DNA of 64,000 bases from Cruorifilaria tuberocauda (lineage: Eukaryota; Nematoda; Chromadorea; Rhabditida; Onchocercidae), in assembly GCA_013365365.1 (NCBI GenBank), contig JABVXU010000098.1:62001-126000 (forward strand). The letters are read 5' to 3'. Every line of letters begins with the position of its first letter. Within the stretch, counting starts at the first letter, position 1. Positions 40,467-51,929 of this stretch are shown piece after piece. A program made the translations under genes and the position numbers. The notes beneath the pieces were generated by a model. It was not told where the DNA came from. It ran no database searches and saw nothing but the letters and a program-made list of their open reading frames with translations.

Positions 40467-43400
40467 GTTGCTTACAAAACTTTAAAGCTCTCCCATATAT
40501 TAATACAGGTGTGGAAGAAAATTTAAAGTAGAGTGGGAAAATAGGCAGAATAAGACCTTACTGAGAGCCCTGTTCATTGGATGCAACGTGTAAGAAGGTC
40601 TCTTGTCTTAGGAATGGAAGAAGCAGGAACCATCTCACCACTCCATTTCTCTCTTCGTATGACGTGATGCTACAGCGCTGAATACAACGCAACGGTGAAT
40701 TGCTCTCTTGGAATCAGAATCACGTCTTTTCATTTGATCACGAATCATGAAATGTTTGTATATAACTTGCCTTGGGGAAAAATGCGTGCTTTTAGGATTA
40801 TTTATTTTCTTGGAAATTTACTTTTAAAAATGCATCAGGTTCATGTGATCGTTTGGGTAATAACAGAATGAAAGGATTTGGTTTTTCTAGAAGGAATAAG
40901 TATGCAATTTGACCTCAAATTATCTTTCCTAGGATTCCCAACACTTTTTTTGCAGAATTCTTCGGGGCGTCCTTTCACATCTTCTGCCGAGATTGATGAT
41001 CATCAACAACTGACGAATTTTCGTCACGTGCGCATGCATTTGCAGCAACCTCCTTTTCGTGTTCTCGAACCTGCCCCTTTTGCAGGACTATCTTTTCTTG
41101 CGTGTTCATAATTTTTGTGACATCAAGAAAGATCGATGAAGTAAGGTGGAGAAAGAGAGAGAGAGAGAGGAGAATGGAGATGGTACCAGCGATAGATAAC
41201 AATGGCATGATTACGGTTAGCATGAATGGCATGCTATGAATGAGACTCTACTTGCACTGTGCAAGTTCAGAAAGTCACGTTCCTTATATCACGAAAAAGA
41301 AGAGATGATCGAAGCAAATGGATAATTTGCTAGAGTGAAATTAACGAAGATTGAGCATTGCGGTACCTCCGCATCAAAGTACTTCCAGTAGATAAAGGGA
41401 TGGTTATGACTTGACGGCAATTTTTTACTCGCTAAAGCTTTTCCTCTTTTCTGCTAATTCTCTGCTGATAATGCTCCTGGTCACCTTTGCTGATAACCTC
41501 CTGGTCGGTGAAACCGTCAATCTCCGAGAGCTCTCTGCTCGGAGACATTGGTCGTCGCCTCTCCAGCATTCCTTCTCAAACACACAGATGAAGGGAAGGG
41601 AGGAGGGGTGCACGCGGTACACGCACGGCACACATCAAGCATCCCTGCCATCGCACCGCATCCTTTGCGACAGGACGCGACGCCGCCCATATCGGGAGGA
41701 GGTTTCTGTCGTTGCTGTCACTGTCGCAAGCGATTCCGCTGTATAAGCTGTGGGTGGTTCAGAGTTTCCCCTCTCTTCACTCACTCTCTCCTGTCACTCC
41801 ATGCAGGTCACTCTGCGCTTCCTCTCTCTCCCTTAGAGATAACTGGCCGTGCTGACAAGAGCGGCATCTCATTGATATATGTATGATATTGGACAAATGC
41901 ACGTCATATGCCGCACTTCTCGTATATCACTTAACGTTTTCACTATCCCTTTAATTTAGCAACACTGCTACAAGGTGGAAGGTCACTTGCGCCTTAATCT
42001 TTCGTCTTTTCATCTCTTCATTTCTGCATCTATTTCCCTGTAGTAAATAAGCATTGTACGTTGTATGCATGCACGTATTGTTTAATGGGTAGATTACTGC
42101 TCCATACGCAATACGCGCGCATGCAAGTACATGCGATGCATGCGCGTGTGCGTAGACCTATGAGCACGTATGTATTTGGATGTACACGTACACGTGGATG
42201 TGTATATGTGAAGGCAAATGTGTGGGCGGATGAATGAATATACGCGTGTCCGCAGCACTCATTGGTGAACGTATTTACTGCAATGATGATAGTCTCTCTA
42301 ATCCGCGCACTTTTCCTGCGCAGTATTTCAGATGTGTGATATCGTCGGCAAGGGATCGGAGTGGGCATACGTGATGATTCTATCAGTGATATTGTCAGCT
42401 GACTACCTCGTCCATTTGCGATATTGCATCGCATGTTCTTGGTACCTACGTTTTATTCTTCTCTTCCCTGAATTTCCGAGATGTCATGTTCACTTCATCA
42501 TAAAATTGTCTCGCTCTCTTTAACTTTGAATGTGTTCCATGTCCAATTTGAATCCAGTAGCATTATTATCTATCATTAAAAAAATATGCTAATAAAGAGG
42601 ATGAGAAAAATTAACAAAATACATTAAATAATCTTTTATTATTTTCAGCAATCATAATAGTCTCAGGTATGAGAGTAATTAAGCGATCAACAGCACGAAT
42701 CAGGAGAGTCACTTAGCAAGCCAAAAAAAGAAATTTGGTCAATAATTCTATTTGTGATAGAAGGAAAATGTCCATTCGGTATTTTGAAACTTAGCAAATC
42801 TCCTCACATTTTGCAAGTCTCTCTCTCCCTTTTATAACCACCCTTTTGAAGTGTACAATCACAATTCTCTTTCAATGCTGATCCATATTTTCACAATGTA
42901 CATGCATGCATCCTTCCCTGTCCTCTTCTTATACCACTTAGCACTAATAATTTGCATATTTGCAGTATTAGTATTATATGTAAATGACTCTGATTAATTG
43001 GAATTGAATATGTCGCATGAAATGGGTTTGATTTTCACTTAAGTAATGCTGCAGGAGTTATGCTATGAGTTAGTACGACGTTATCCTAATATGACTCATC
43101 GTTGTGACAGTGAATCAGTGATAGTATATATTTACAGGATGGTACAGTTATTGTTTCATTGCTCATTATCGTCGGTTTCATTGACAGTATCGTTATTATC
43201 AGAATTATTTATTACTCCGTCACAGCTTTTTCCCAGTTGCACACTAAATTCACCTATTTATTGCTTAGCAAATAACAACGACATCAACAGCAATTTTACT
43301 ATCATTTCGACAGCAGCTATCAGTTGCAGTAATTAATCAACGTAACGTCAATTATGGTCTGAAAGATGGCTGTCATCAATGAACAAGCAGAACCGGGCGC

Positions 43401-44691
43401 ATTCTTTATGTGTACCGAAACGTCACCTCGTTGCTATATCATCCAACGGGTTTGACCTTCTCTTATCTCGTATTTTCTTCAAACGCGTATCTTTTTAGTT
43501 AAATATAAATGAATTCTATGATTGCTTCATCTAGTTCACATGCCAAGTAGGTGTGCAAGTTGTGGATATTACTATTATAATATAAATCGGCAGTATTGAA
43601 AGAACAACTTGATTCATTCATAAGATCTGACGTTAAGTAAACGGATAACCGGATCAATTCTCTTAACCTGGAAGTTATGAGAGGATGAAGTTTACCATAC
43701 AATCATCTCTTCAAAATAACTTCATTGTGAAGAAAACTGAAAAATAATATCCATGGAGCCATAGTCAAACACATTCAATAGACTCTGGTTTCTTGAAATT
43801 ATTGCTTCTAAAAATATAGGATATTTCCATATTTTGTTATGTTATTCTTTCCCTGTTGTAAGTTAGAAAAGGAAGAAATAAAACGTAGAAATGAAGTAGG
43901 AAAAAGAAAAGAGGCGTTCTATAGGATAAAAATATCGTTGTCTGTACATTATAAGCTAAGGTAAAAAGTGGACGACCACGAGCATTAGTAAAGTGAGGCA
44001 TATTGAATCAGAAATATAAATTGATGATCGGATTTAATATCATCATTAGTCCGTAATCTATGAACTAGATGTTAGCATCAATACAACAGTAACATTATGC
44101 TAATCAAGACCGCAAATATTGTTCTGAAGTTAATTGGAAGAAAAGATTGTTAAGGAAAATAAAAGCAATAAAAACTAATCTTCCGGTTATTTTGTTTTTT
44201 AGTTTCATCAAGCCTTTTCTTTGGATTTTATTTTTAATTATTTTTTCGTACCTTCTTGCTCTATCTCTTTGTGTCGTTTTCTTGCATATGTAAGGCTGAT
44301 TAATTTTCTTCTCCACTTTTACTTAACAAATCAAATTTTTGTTAAAAAAGACATTGAAAAAGCACAATGATACTGAATGCTTAGACTGTTATGCGAACAG
44401 TGGTCAGCTGTAGTGGAAAATTTATTCTGCATTTTCAAAAGCAGTCAGTGAGCCAGTTTCTCATCTCATTTTATCAGAGAAGTTAAAATGGAGAGATTAG
44501 TAGGGTTAGTAGGGTTCGTTAAGATAAGATTCATCTCTTAAGTTCCACTCGATGTTACTGAAATATAAAGCGTGCCGATAAAATTTATTCAAATATTTCT
44601 AGCAAACCAATTTTACTGAAGTAGTCAATCAGATTAAGTGATGTATAGGATAACCCAATAATTTTAGGTAAATTCTAACAGTGTTGATCGT

Positions 44692-47600
44692 ATGTTGGAC
44701 GATATTATGGTGGCATCTGGTGAGTGCGATACACCTCCTACACCGATGTTACCGTGGTGGTTTACAGCGGAATGCGAGAATCAACTCTTGGCTGCATCGG
44801 ATCCACCTCTTATGCAGATGCCGATGAGTATCTCTGCGACACTACCTACACCACTACCGCCACCACAACCTCAAGTGTCGGTACCTTCTCCATCACTAGC
44901 AATGATAGCTCCACTTGCTCAGCGAATACTTCCAACCACAGACATATCTCAATCTCCTGAACAAATTAAGCAGCAGCTTAAAGCTCAGCTGGAATATTAT
45001 TTTTCAAGGTAGGTTGCTTCTCATGATAAGGAAAACGAATTGTTAATCTGGTTCATAATGTCGTAAAAGCCTTTCTATTCTTGAGGATCTATTTTCAGAG
45101 AAAATTTAATGACTGATAAGTTTTTACGATGTCAAATGGATAACGATCAATATGTACCAATACCAATCATTGCTAGCTTCCCAAAAGTTAAACGACTTAC
45201 GAATGACTACAATTTGGTTGTGAAAGTATTGCGAGGTCTTTTTATGATTATTCCAATCACTATGTTAACTTTTTTATCCATTTTCAACTATCAAATTGTT
45301 AGGAATGAGTTGAAGTAAAGAAGATGAAGAATAGCAAAGAACGAATGAAAATCGATATTCACAAACTTAATCGTTTTCTTTTTTCTTCGTGTGCAATCTT
45401 AAACAACAAATCTGCCGTCATTGAGACACAGTAACAAGTTTTCGTTAAATATTTGCCAAAATTTTACTATGTTATTGTTTGCAGAATCATCTCAGGTGCA
45501 GGTTGACGAAAAGGGACAGCGAGTACGAGCAGTTTCAAAACGTTGTACTATTATCCTACGTGAAATACCTGAATCCACTGATGAAAAGGTACTTCGGTTG
45601 TTTTCTTTTTTTTTAAATATCTAATATCCTTTTATTATACGTTAGCTGCATCAGTTTGGTTGACTTTTCTTAATATTTCCACTGTGCATTACTTATTAAC
45701 GTTCAATGATCTTTCTATACTTGTCCTTCTGTTGTGTGCCTTCTAAATTTCGTATTTCCATTTTGTATTTTTACAAACGTTACGCAAAATGTGGGTGTTT
45801 TTGATGTTCTAGTCCGTGGAAGTATAACTTATGAGTTATTGCTTCATTCAGCACTTCAGTCATATAAATCTCAAAAAGGATATGAAAAGAATTTCTAATG
45901 ACTTTTTTCAAAAATTTATAGGTAGCAAAGGAATTTTATTTAGTGCACTGAAACTGATTATGCTGTGAGAATTTAGGAGGTCGCATCAATGTTCGCTGGT
46001 GGACCACCATATCTGAGCCTGCAATACGGTCTCAATAACAGTTGGTATGTAACGTTCGAATCGGAAGAAGCTACGGAGCGTGCATTCTTGCATTTGCAGA
46101 ATCTCGGCAAAACTTTCAACAATAAACCGATCTGTGTAAGAATTATCATAAGCTGCTGCTTTGATATAGATTTATGTTGCAAGAATTTATGATTCTATTA
46201 GCTATTCAGTATGCAGAATTCGCTGGACAGTGGAATATTACAGTTTTGAATGTAAGTAATGCCGGAATGGTCAAATATGTTAGCTATGTTCCTAAACGTG
46301 GCGTTTTGTTTTATAATTTAGAGAGTTCCGAAATTTGAAATAATCCTTTAATTCCATTAAGAGACATAAACACAGCTGCAGGAAATTATCGTGTTGTATT
46401 CCTCCAACACCAGTTCTATATATTATTAATATGTATTCATAAGTTAAGCGAACTAATCATTCACTGGTTGATCCAAATTCTAATTTCAAAATTTTCGGTA
46501 GTCTTAAGCACTTGTTATTTGTGTAAAATCCTTGAGTATTATAACTTATCCTTTATATATTAGTAGTTTTAGGCACGAATAAAAACAGGTGGCGCACCAT
46601 ATTCAGAACCGTTGAACTTGATTCCGGATCGATCTCCGTCTGTCGTACCTTCGGAAATTTCGGGCGACCCCACGTCTGTCCCAATTGTACCTACCCCTTC
46701 ACCATGTTCATCCGGTATTGTCAATATTCATTTTATTTTTTTTTTTTTAGTTTCCTTCGCTACAATGGGAATGAAATTGGTACTTAGTATTACAGATGGT
46801 TTCGACTTGGGCCAAATTTTGGCCAGTTACGGGTACGTACCATGTGCAACTTTCAAGCCTGGTACAACGGTTGTTCATATCACTTCTACTGTCGGTGTAA
46901 CTCCTAATCGAAGTGTCAATCACTATCGATTGCGGGGTGCAGGCACTACTGCACTAAGTAATTCTAATTTTCGAGGTTTGTTTTGTTTCTCATCACTTGT
47001 CTATTGACCACCTAGTTAATTTTGTGGGAAAAGTTTTGAAAATTAAGCCTTTCAGTGTGCCACTGTATCGCCAACCGTATTTTAGGCTCCAGTTCCAGAG
47101 CCCGAGCTGGTTTCGTACACAATCAACGAGTTTGCACTGGCGATCATCGTGATTTGAGTACAAATAGTAATTACCAACACGGAGGAGGTCGACGAAACAA
47201 AAACCATAGTGATACTCATCGTGATGGTTATCGAGATAGAAACAATGATTCCCTAACTTTTGTTCGTCCTCGTGGCAGGCAGAATCGTCTTAATAATTTT
47301 TATTCCGGTCGGTTTCTCAGTGGATATTTATTTGTTTATTTGTTTATGCGGAGATTTTGTGATAAGGAAGTAAAGTTACAGAAAAGTTAAAAAAGTTACA
47401 GAAGTAAGACACCAGTTAAATATCAAAATGATCATTACAAGCAAATGTAAAACATTATTCCAGGCATAATGCGAAATAGGACATCAGTTGAATCACAAAA
47501 AACTAATCAAAACGGTAACATGCAGCAGCGTTACGACCATGATCAGTCAAGTGGACGGTAATGTTCTGTATATTAGGTGGAAAAAAATTGTTGGGACTTC

Positions 47601-48273
47601 AAGAATTTTCTAATTGTATGAGATTCCTAACCCCGAACACTTACAATGCATCACTGACATCTATATTCATCGCTTTATTGTTAGCTAATTGTTTCCAGGA
47701 ATGTGCAAACGCGGCAGCAGCGGCGTAAGCAGAGAGATATGCCATCGCCTGGAATTTCTTCTGGGAATAAAAGTATAATATACCCTCCGGTAATTCGTGT
47801 AGAAGAAGGCAAGAAAAATGAGGAGCAACAGTGTTGTTCAAAAATAGCTAGCGATGATGATTCCAAACTGGAAAGGAGCAGTTCTCGTAAAACTGTTGAT
47901 ACGGAATACAGCTTTGAAGAGGTTGTTGATGAAACATCATAAGACTACTACTAATTCCATCGATTAAATATCATTTTTTTGTTGACAAAATTAATGCAGC
48001 GCATAAACAAACGACAGATAAAGATTTCAGGGTGCGTTTCCTTGTCTTTCTGAAGAAATATCTCCAATGGTGGAGATGAAAGAATCAAAATCGCGGATTA
48101 AACCAACATTCAGTTCAGTGGCAGCTGGTAAAAGAGAGGAGAAGAAGGAAACGAAAGAAAGGAAAAGTTATGCACAGACGTTGAAGCAAAATAATGGGTG
48201 GGTCGGATTTCTATATCGGATATGTCGATCAGATTGTGAGATAAAGTTCCTAAAGTTTCATATTGTTTCCTGA
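44692..48273 (+). CDS. larp-5: La-related protein, LARP4 family
   Basis: Exons are 44692-45008, 45099-45235, 45485-45588, 45977-46135, 46573-46714, 46751-46975, 47086-47307 (or from 47056), 47464-47557, 47699-47921 and 48031-48273, giving about 621 residues in one frame. The La motif spans about residues 95-165 (EYYFSRENLMTDKFLRCQMD, then DQYVPI and VQVDEKGQRVR). The RRM-like domain follows (RCTIILREIPESTDEKEVAS, NNSWYVTFESEEATERAFLH, FNNKPICARIKTG). This order and wording match LARP4/LARP5. The C-terminal part is basic and RGG/RN-rich (GGGRRNKNHSDTHRDGYRDR) and has GAFPCLSEEISPM, a family feature. Known role: it binds poly(A) and PABP, stabilising mRNAs. The start is the first ATG after the acceptor at 44666-44667, but the frame is open upstream of it, so earlier exons may exist. 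The 3' end may instead splice at 48197 to 48448-48553. Confidence 0.88.
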
Positions 48274-51056
48274 TTTAAAGTTAAGCAAGTCGATAACAGA
48301 GTAGAATTTTATTGAATATGGTAATTTTTTTGGATTACGATGAGTCTTGATTTTATTATTCCTACTGGAAAGGATTTGATATGATAGAATTCTTTTCATT
48401 TATTTTTCTTTCTCTAAACTTTATTTCATGTAAAATATTTTCTCCAGGCTCATTAATGGATTTTCAGGTTGCTGCAAGCATCTTGAACTATTCCCGTGTT
48501 GGTCTGCTTTTTGTACTAGCAATGGTCTCATCTTTTTCCAGAGATGGAGATAGAGAATCATTTCATTCATCTTTATTAGTATACCTGTCCATTCAATATT
48601 TTTTTAGGGAAAAAATTATTATTTTTGGGACGAACATGATAGCTTGTATGTGTTGTACTATTACTCGTCTCCTTGTGGCGCACTTCGTTATTCCCGATCT
48701 GTTCTTAACGATTATAAACAATATGAATAACTCACGAAATGAGGGTGTTTAACCTTTTTGAGATATAATTGAAGTACGTGTTATCCATTACTGCAGTGTA
48801 CTTATTTATGTTTCCGTTGAGGAGGATGGCACAAATGATCTTGAATTTTTGCAAAGGATTCAGGCAGTCAATAATAAGGGAGGCATGTAAAATGAGTTGT
48901 TGAAGCTGTCCATATTTTGTATTTCAACCGAGAGACACAAGTGAGCAACAAACTGTAGTTATGCTTCCTCAGATTTCCAGATATCTTCAGTAATAATTGT
49001 TTTGTGCCACACGGATAGAAACGAGTTTTCATCTTTATTGAAATATACTCAGGTGGAATATCAATATTAGTACTTAAATCTGTTTTACTTGATGACAGAA
49101 GTAATTACTTTGCGTTCTTCATAACTCGTCTCGAAATGGGTTGCCAACCTGTATTTATTGAGGTTAACTTTTGGGTTGATTGAAATAAAAACTTAAACAT
49201 TTTACATACCGATCTATTCGTGCATAATCGAAAAAGTAGAAGTGCGAAGGAGGAACAGCTTCCATCTCCTTACAATTTAAGTTATCTTTTTTTGCATGTG
49301 TATTTATTGTATAATTATATCATTGTTTGTTCATATATACGTAAAATTGATAGTTACTTTTAGCGAAGTGTATTTATTTATGTCGTTTGGTGATAATTGT
49401 CAGAATAGCTCTCTGTCTTTGTATAAATATTTCATACGCGGTCAAAATTTCTAATGTGATTGATAATTTTCGTTTCCTATCAGCTTAATGTCGATCATAC
49501 ATATTCAGATTTTATTGCGTTTTGTAATTATATTTTTGTAATCTCGGACTATCTTTTGCTTCTTTTCTATAATTTTCGTTCTTTGTTTCATCATCATTTT
49601 CTCTTTTTTATTGTTCACGAGCAAAATTTGGTGGCTAACAGAAAAAGTTCTTGGTTTTTGATTGGTAATGTTTCTTGATGGTTGGTAGTGGTTTAAGGAA
49701 CGTGTTGTGAGTGAGAAGAATACATCGGAGGAATATGGAAGTAAATAAGAACTCAAATTAAGCTAAGGGACGAAGAATGTCAGACATTTGCGGAAGGTCG
49801 TAGTGACTAAAGCATGCAATAACAAGATAAAGATGTTTGATTTCATTCATTCTGACAGCGTTGATGTTTTTAGTTAGAAGGTGAAGCTTTAACTTAATTT
49901 TACTGAGTGAAATCTAGGGAAATTTTCTATAGTACGATTCAGTTTTTAATACTTCAGTCAGTGCAGTGTTTGTTTAATGGTTTATCAATGAAAGATAAAA
50001 GCGGGATCAGAGTTCATGGGTGCAATGCATCCTTGTTTCCCCAACAGTTTTGCATACTTTACTGCATGGACGGCAGCATCATATCCGCTCCACTACATTC
50101 TGATTCGCTTTTTCAGAAAAAGCGAGGTAGACCTACAAATTATCACTAGATCGAAACTGTTATTTTATGGAGTTTGAATTAGTAATTTTGTTGAAAAATC
50201 AGAGGAGAAGGATTAAGAAGGAAAACTGCGACAGGAGACTCGAATTCAGAACAAATGATCGGAACCTAATTTATCATACACATTATCATATACAGTTCAA
50301 CAACCCCGTTGTACACTGATTTTACATTTCCAGTCTTGCTTTGAAGTGTACTTTTTAAGCAATGGACGTCCAATTTGTGCTATGTGTATGTTTACGTCTC
50401 AACGCAATCTAAACCCCTTTCTCCACCTGCCAATCGCTTTTCACTTTAGATATGAATTAATGTGATCGATGCCCAAATGACGTATATTTATTGTTTCGAC
50501 AAAAAAGACGAAATATCATTTACATTTGAGAAAACAGTATCCTAAAATAGCTGACAAATTTCAAATTGCAACCCATCTCCTTATCGGTGTGCGTTATATT
50601 CTTTTATTATTGACTTTTAATAACGACTCCAACAGGCATTTGGTCAAATCTTAAAAAGCCTCAGAAGAAAAGCTTTCCCATATATTGTTCACATGATGGT
50701 AAATGCGCAAAATACCAGAAATTTCCATAACAAAAATATCATTAGTTGAAAAATACAACGCAAATCAAAGCTTCCCGCATAATTTCAGTGAGAACTACTG
50801 CAGCTTGACCTGTCAAAGCTCAGCTCTGATTACCGGACAATAAAAGTCCACTTTTTTCAAAGATAAATGCAATGAGGTTTCCTCCTGAAATTTTTCTGCA
50901 ATGTAATGCATCGAGTTATCGACCATGTTAGTCACCAAAGATGGGCTTTTGACCGATCGACGATGCAAAACAGGGACAGAAAGATGAGAATTATACATGA
51001 ATGAGATAACAGTAAGAATAGGAATCAAAATCGTAATTGTAAATATAACCATAATG

Positions 51057-51131
<75 letters not shown>

Positions 51132-51929
51132 GCGATAATAATAACGATAACAAGAACAATGGAAGATGTATTCATATTTAATTGGAACCCTGTTTTTATA
51201 GCGAAGAAGGAAGCCACTGCCATTTTCGCCGTGAAATATCGCTAAAACTGCATTACTGCTCTTACACTTGGATATTATTGAAATAAATACGGATATCCTA
51301 TCCAATAAAATATGTTTCATGTTGTATCACTATTGAAAATAATTACAGAAGTGAGCATCTGCATATATTCAAAATAGAAATAAATGACGTTCCCACACAA
51401 CCCAATTAAAATATTGCCCAAAAATTAAATGGGCAACTAAGCCTCACGACAAAAGGCGGACTAACTATACAATACGTTATTATCAGAAAATAAAGAGCAA
51501 TTGGCGCACTGAATGATGACTGCATCAGAAAAGAGCTTAAGGCAAACTTTGAAGACCGTGTACCAATGACGATTAGGACGAGAACAAGCGTATAAACTAA
51601 GGCTAACAGTAAGCAACAATATTTTCAATTCTCAAATGTTTCTGATCGCTCCAACGCTAATGTCGACTATTTCATCCTGTTCTTTCACTTATATCCCTTC
51701 GCGTCGTTCATTATGGATTAGAAAACGATAAAGTTGATCTTCATGACGTAACAACCTGACCTATGTCGTTTCGCGATGCTTTTGCGATGTGAAGATATAG
51801 CGCTACAAAGAGCGAATAACTGTTCAATAAGAGTGTGGATAACTGTGCAAAGAAATTTTTTGAACCCCGAATGAACAAAGAATAGATGCCAACAATATCC
51901 TAGAGTGATAAATACACAAAAAGAAACTA
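48274..51929. other. Convergent region between LARP4 and pop-1
   Basis: This is 3.7 kb with the two 3' UTRs. It includes a candidate alternative last exon of the LARP4 gene (48448-48553) and a long (TAA)n repeat at 51058-51130. Open frames here are low-complexity or unsupported. Confidence 0.5.
51058..51130. repeat. (TAA)24 trinucleotide repeat
   Basis: About 73 bases of uninterrupted TAA/AAT lie about 800 bases beyond the pop-1 stop codon. Translated frames in this tract give only artificial runs of isoleucine or tyrosine. It is likely to be highly polymorphic. Confidence 0.97.

Larger units (their letters stand above)
38582..44691. promoter_or_regulatory. Long divergent intergenic region, CUB gene and LARP4 5' flanks
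   Basis: This 6.1 kb gap should contain both promoters. It holds a TG/CATG-rich run at 38820-38930, an imperfect ATC/TTA run at 39226-39390, CT and TA repeats at 40428-40466, a GA run near 41151-41172, and a GC-rich patch with alternating purine-pyrimidine sequence at about 41500-42250. An acceptor (AATTTTAG, ending 44667) precedes the LARP4 start codon by 24 bases. No conserved coding exon was recognised. Confidence 0.5.

Noticed and set aside
41548..41886. 112-codon frame with a Cys-rich cluster (CRCCHCRKRFRCISC)
   Set aside because: It is in GC-rich DNA where long chance frames occur on both strands. The cysteine spacing fits no known zinc-binding family.
49907..50149. 80-codon frame ending in KKRGRPTNYH, AT-hook-like
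   Set aside because: A single short basic motif at the end of an otherwise unremarkable frame in a convergent 3' region is not enough to call a gene.
50813..51320. Long frames rich in isoleucine or tyrosine around 51.1 kb
   Set aside because: They are artefacts of the (TAA)n repeat on both strands.
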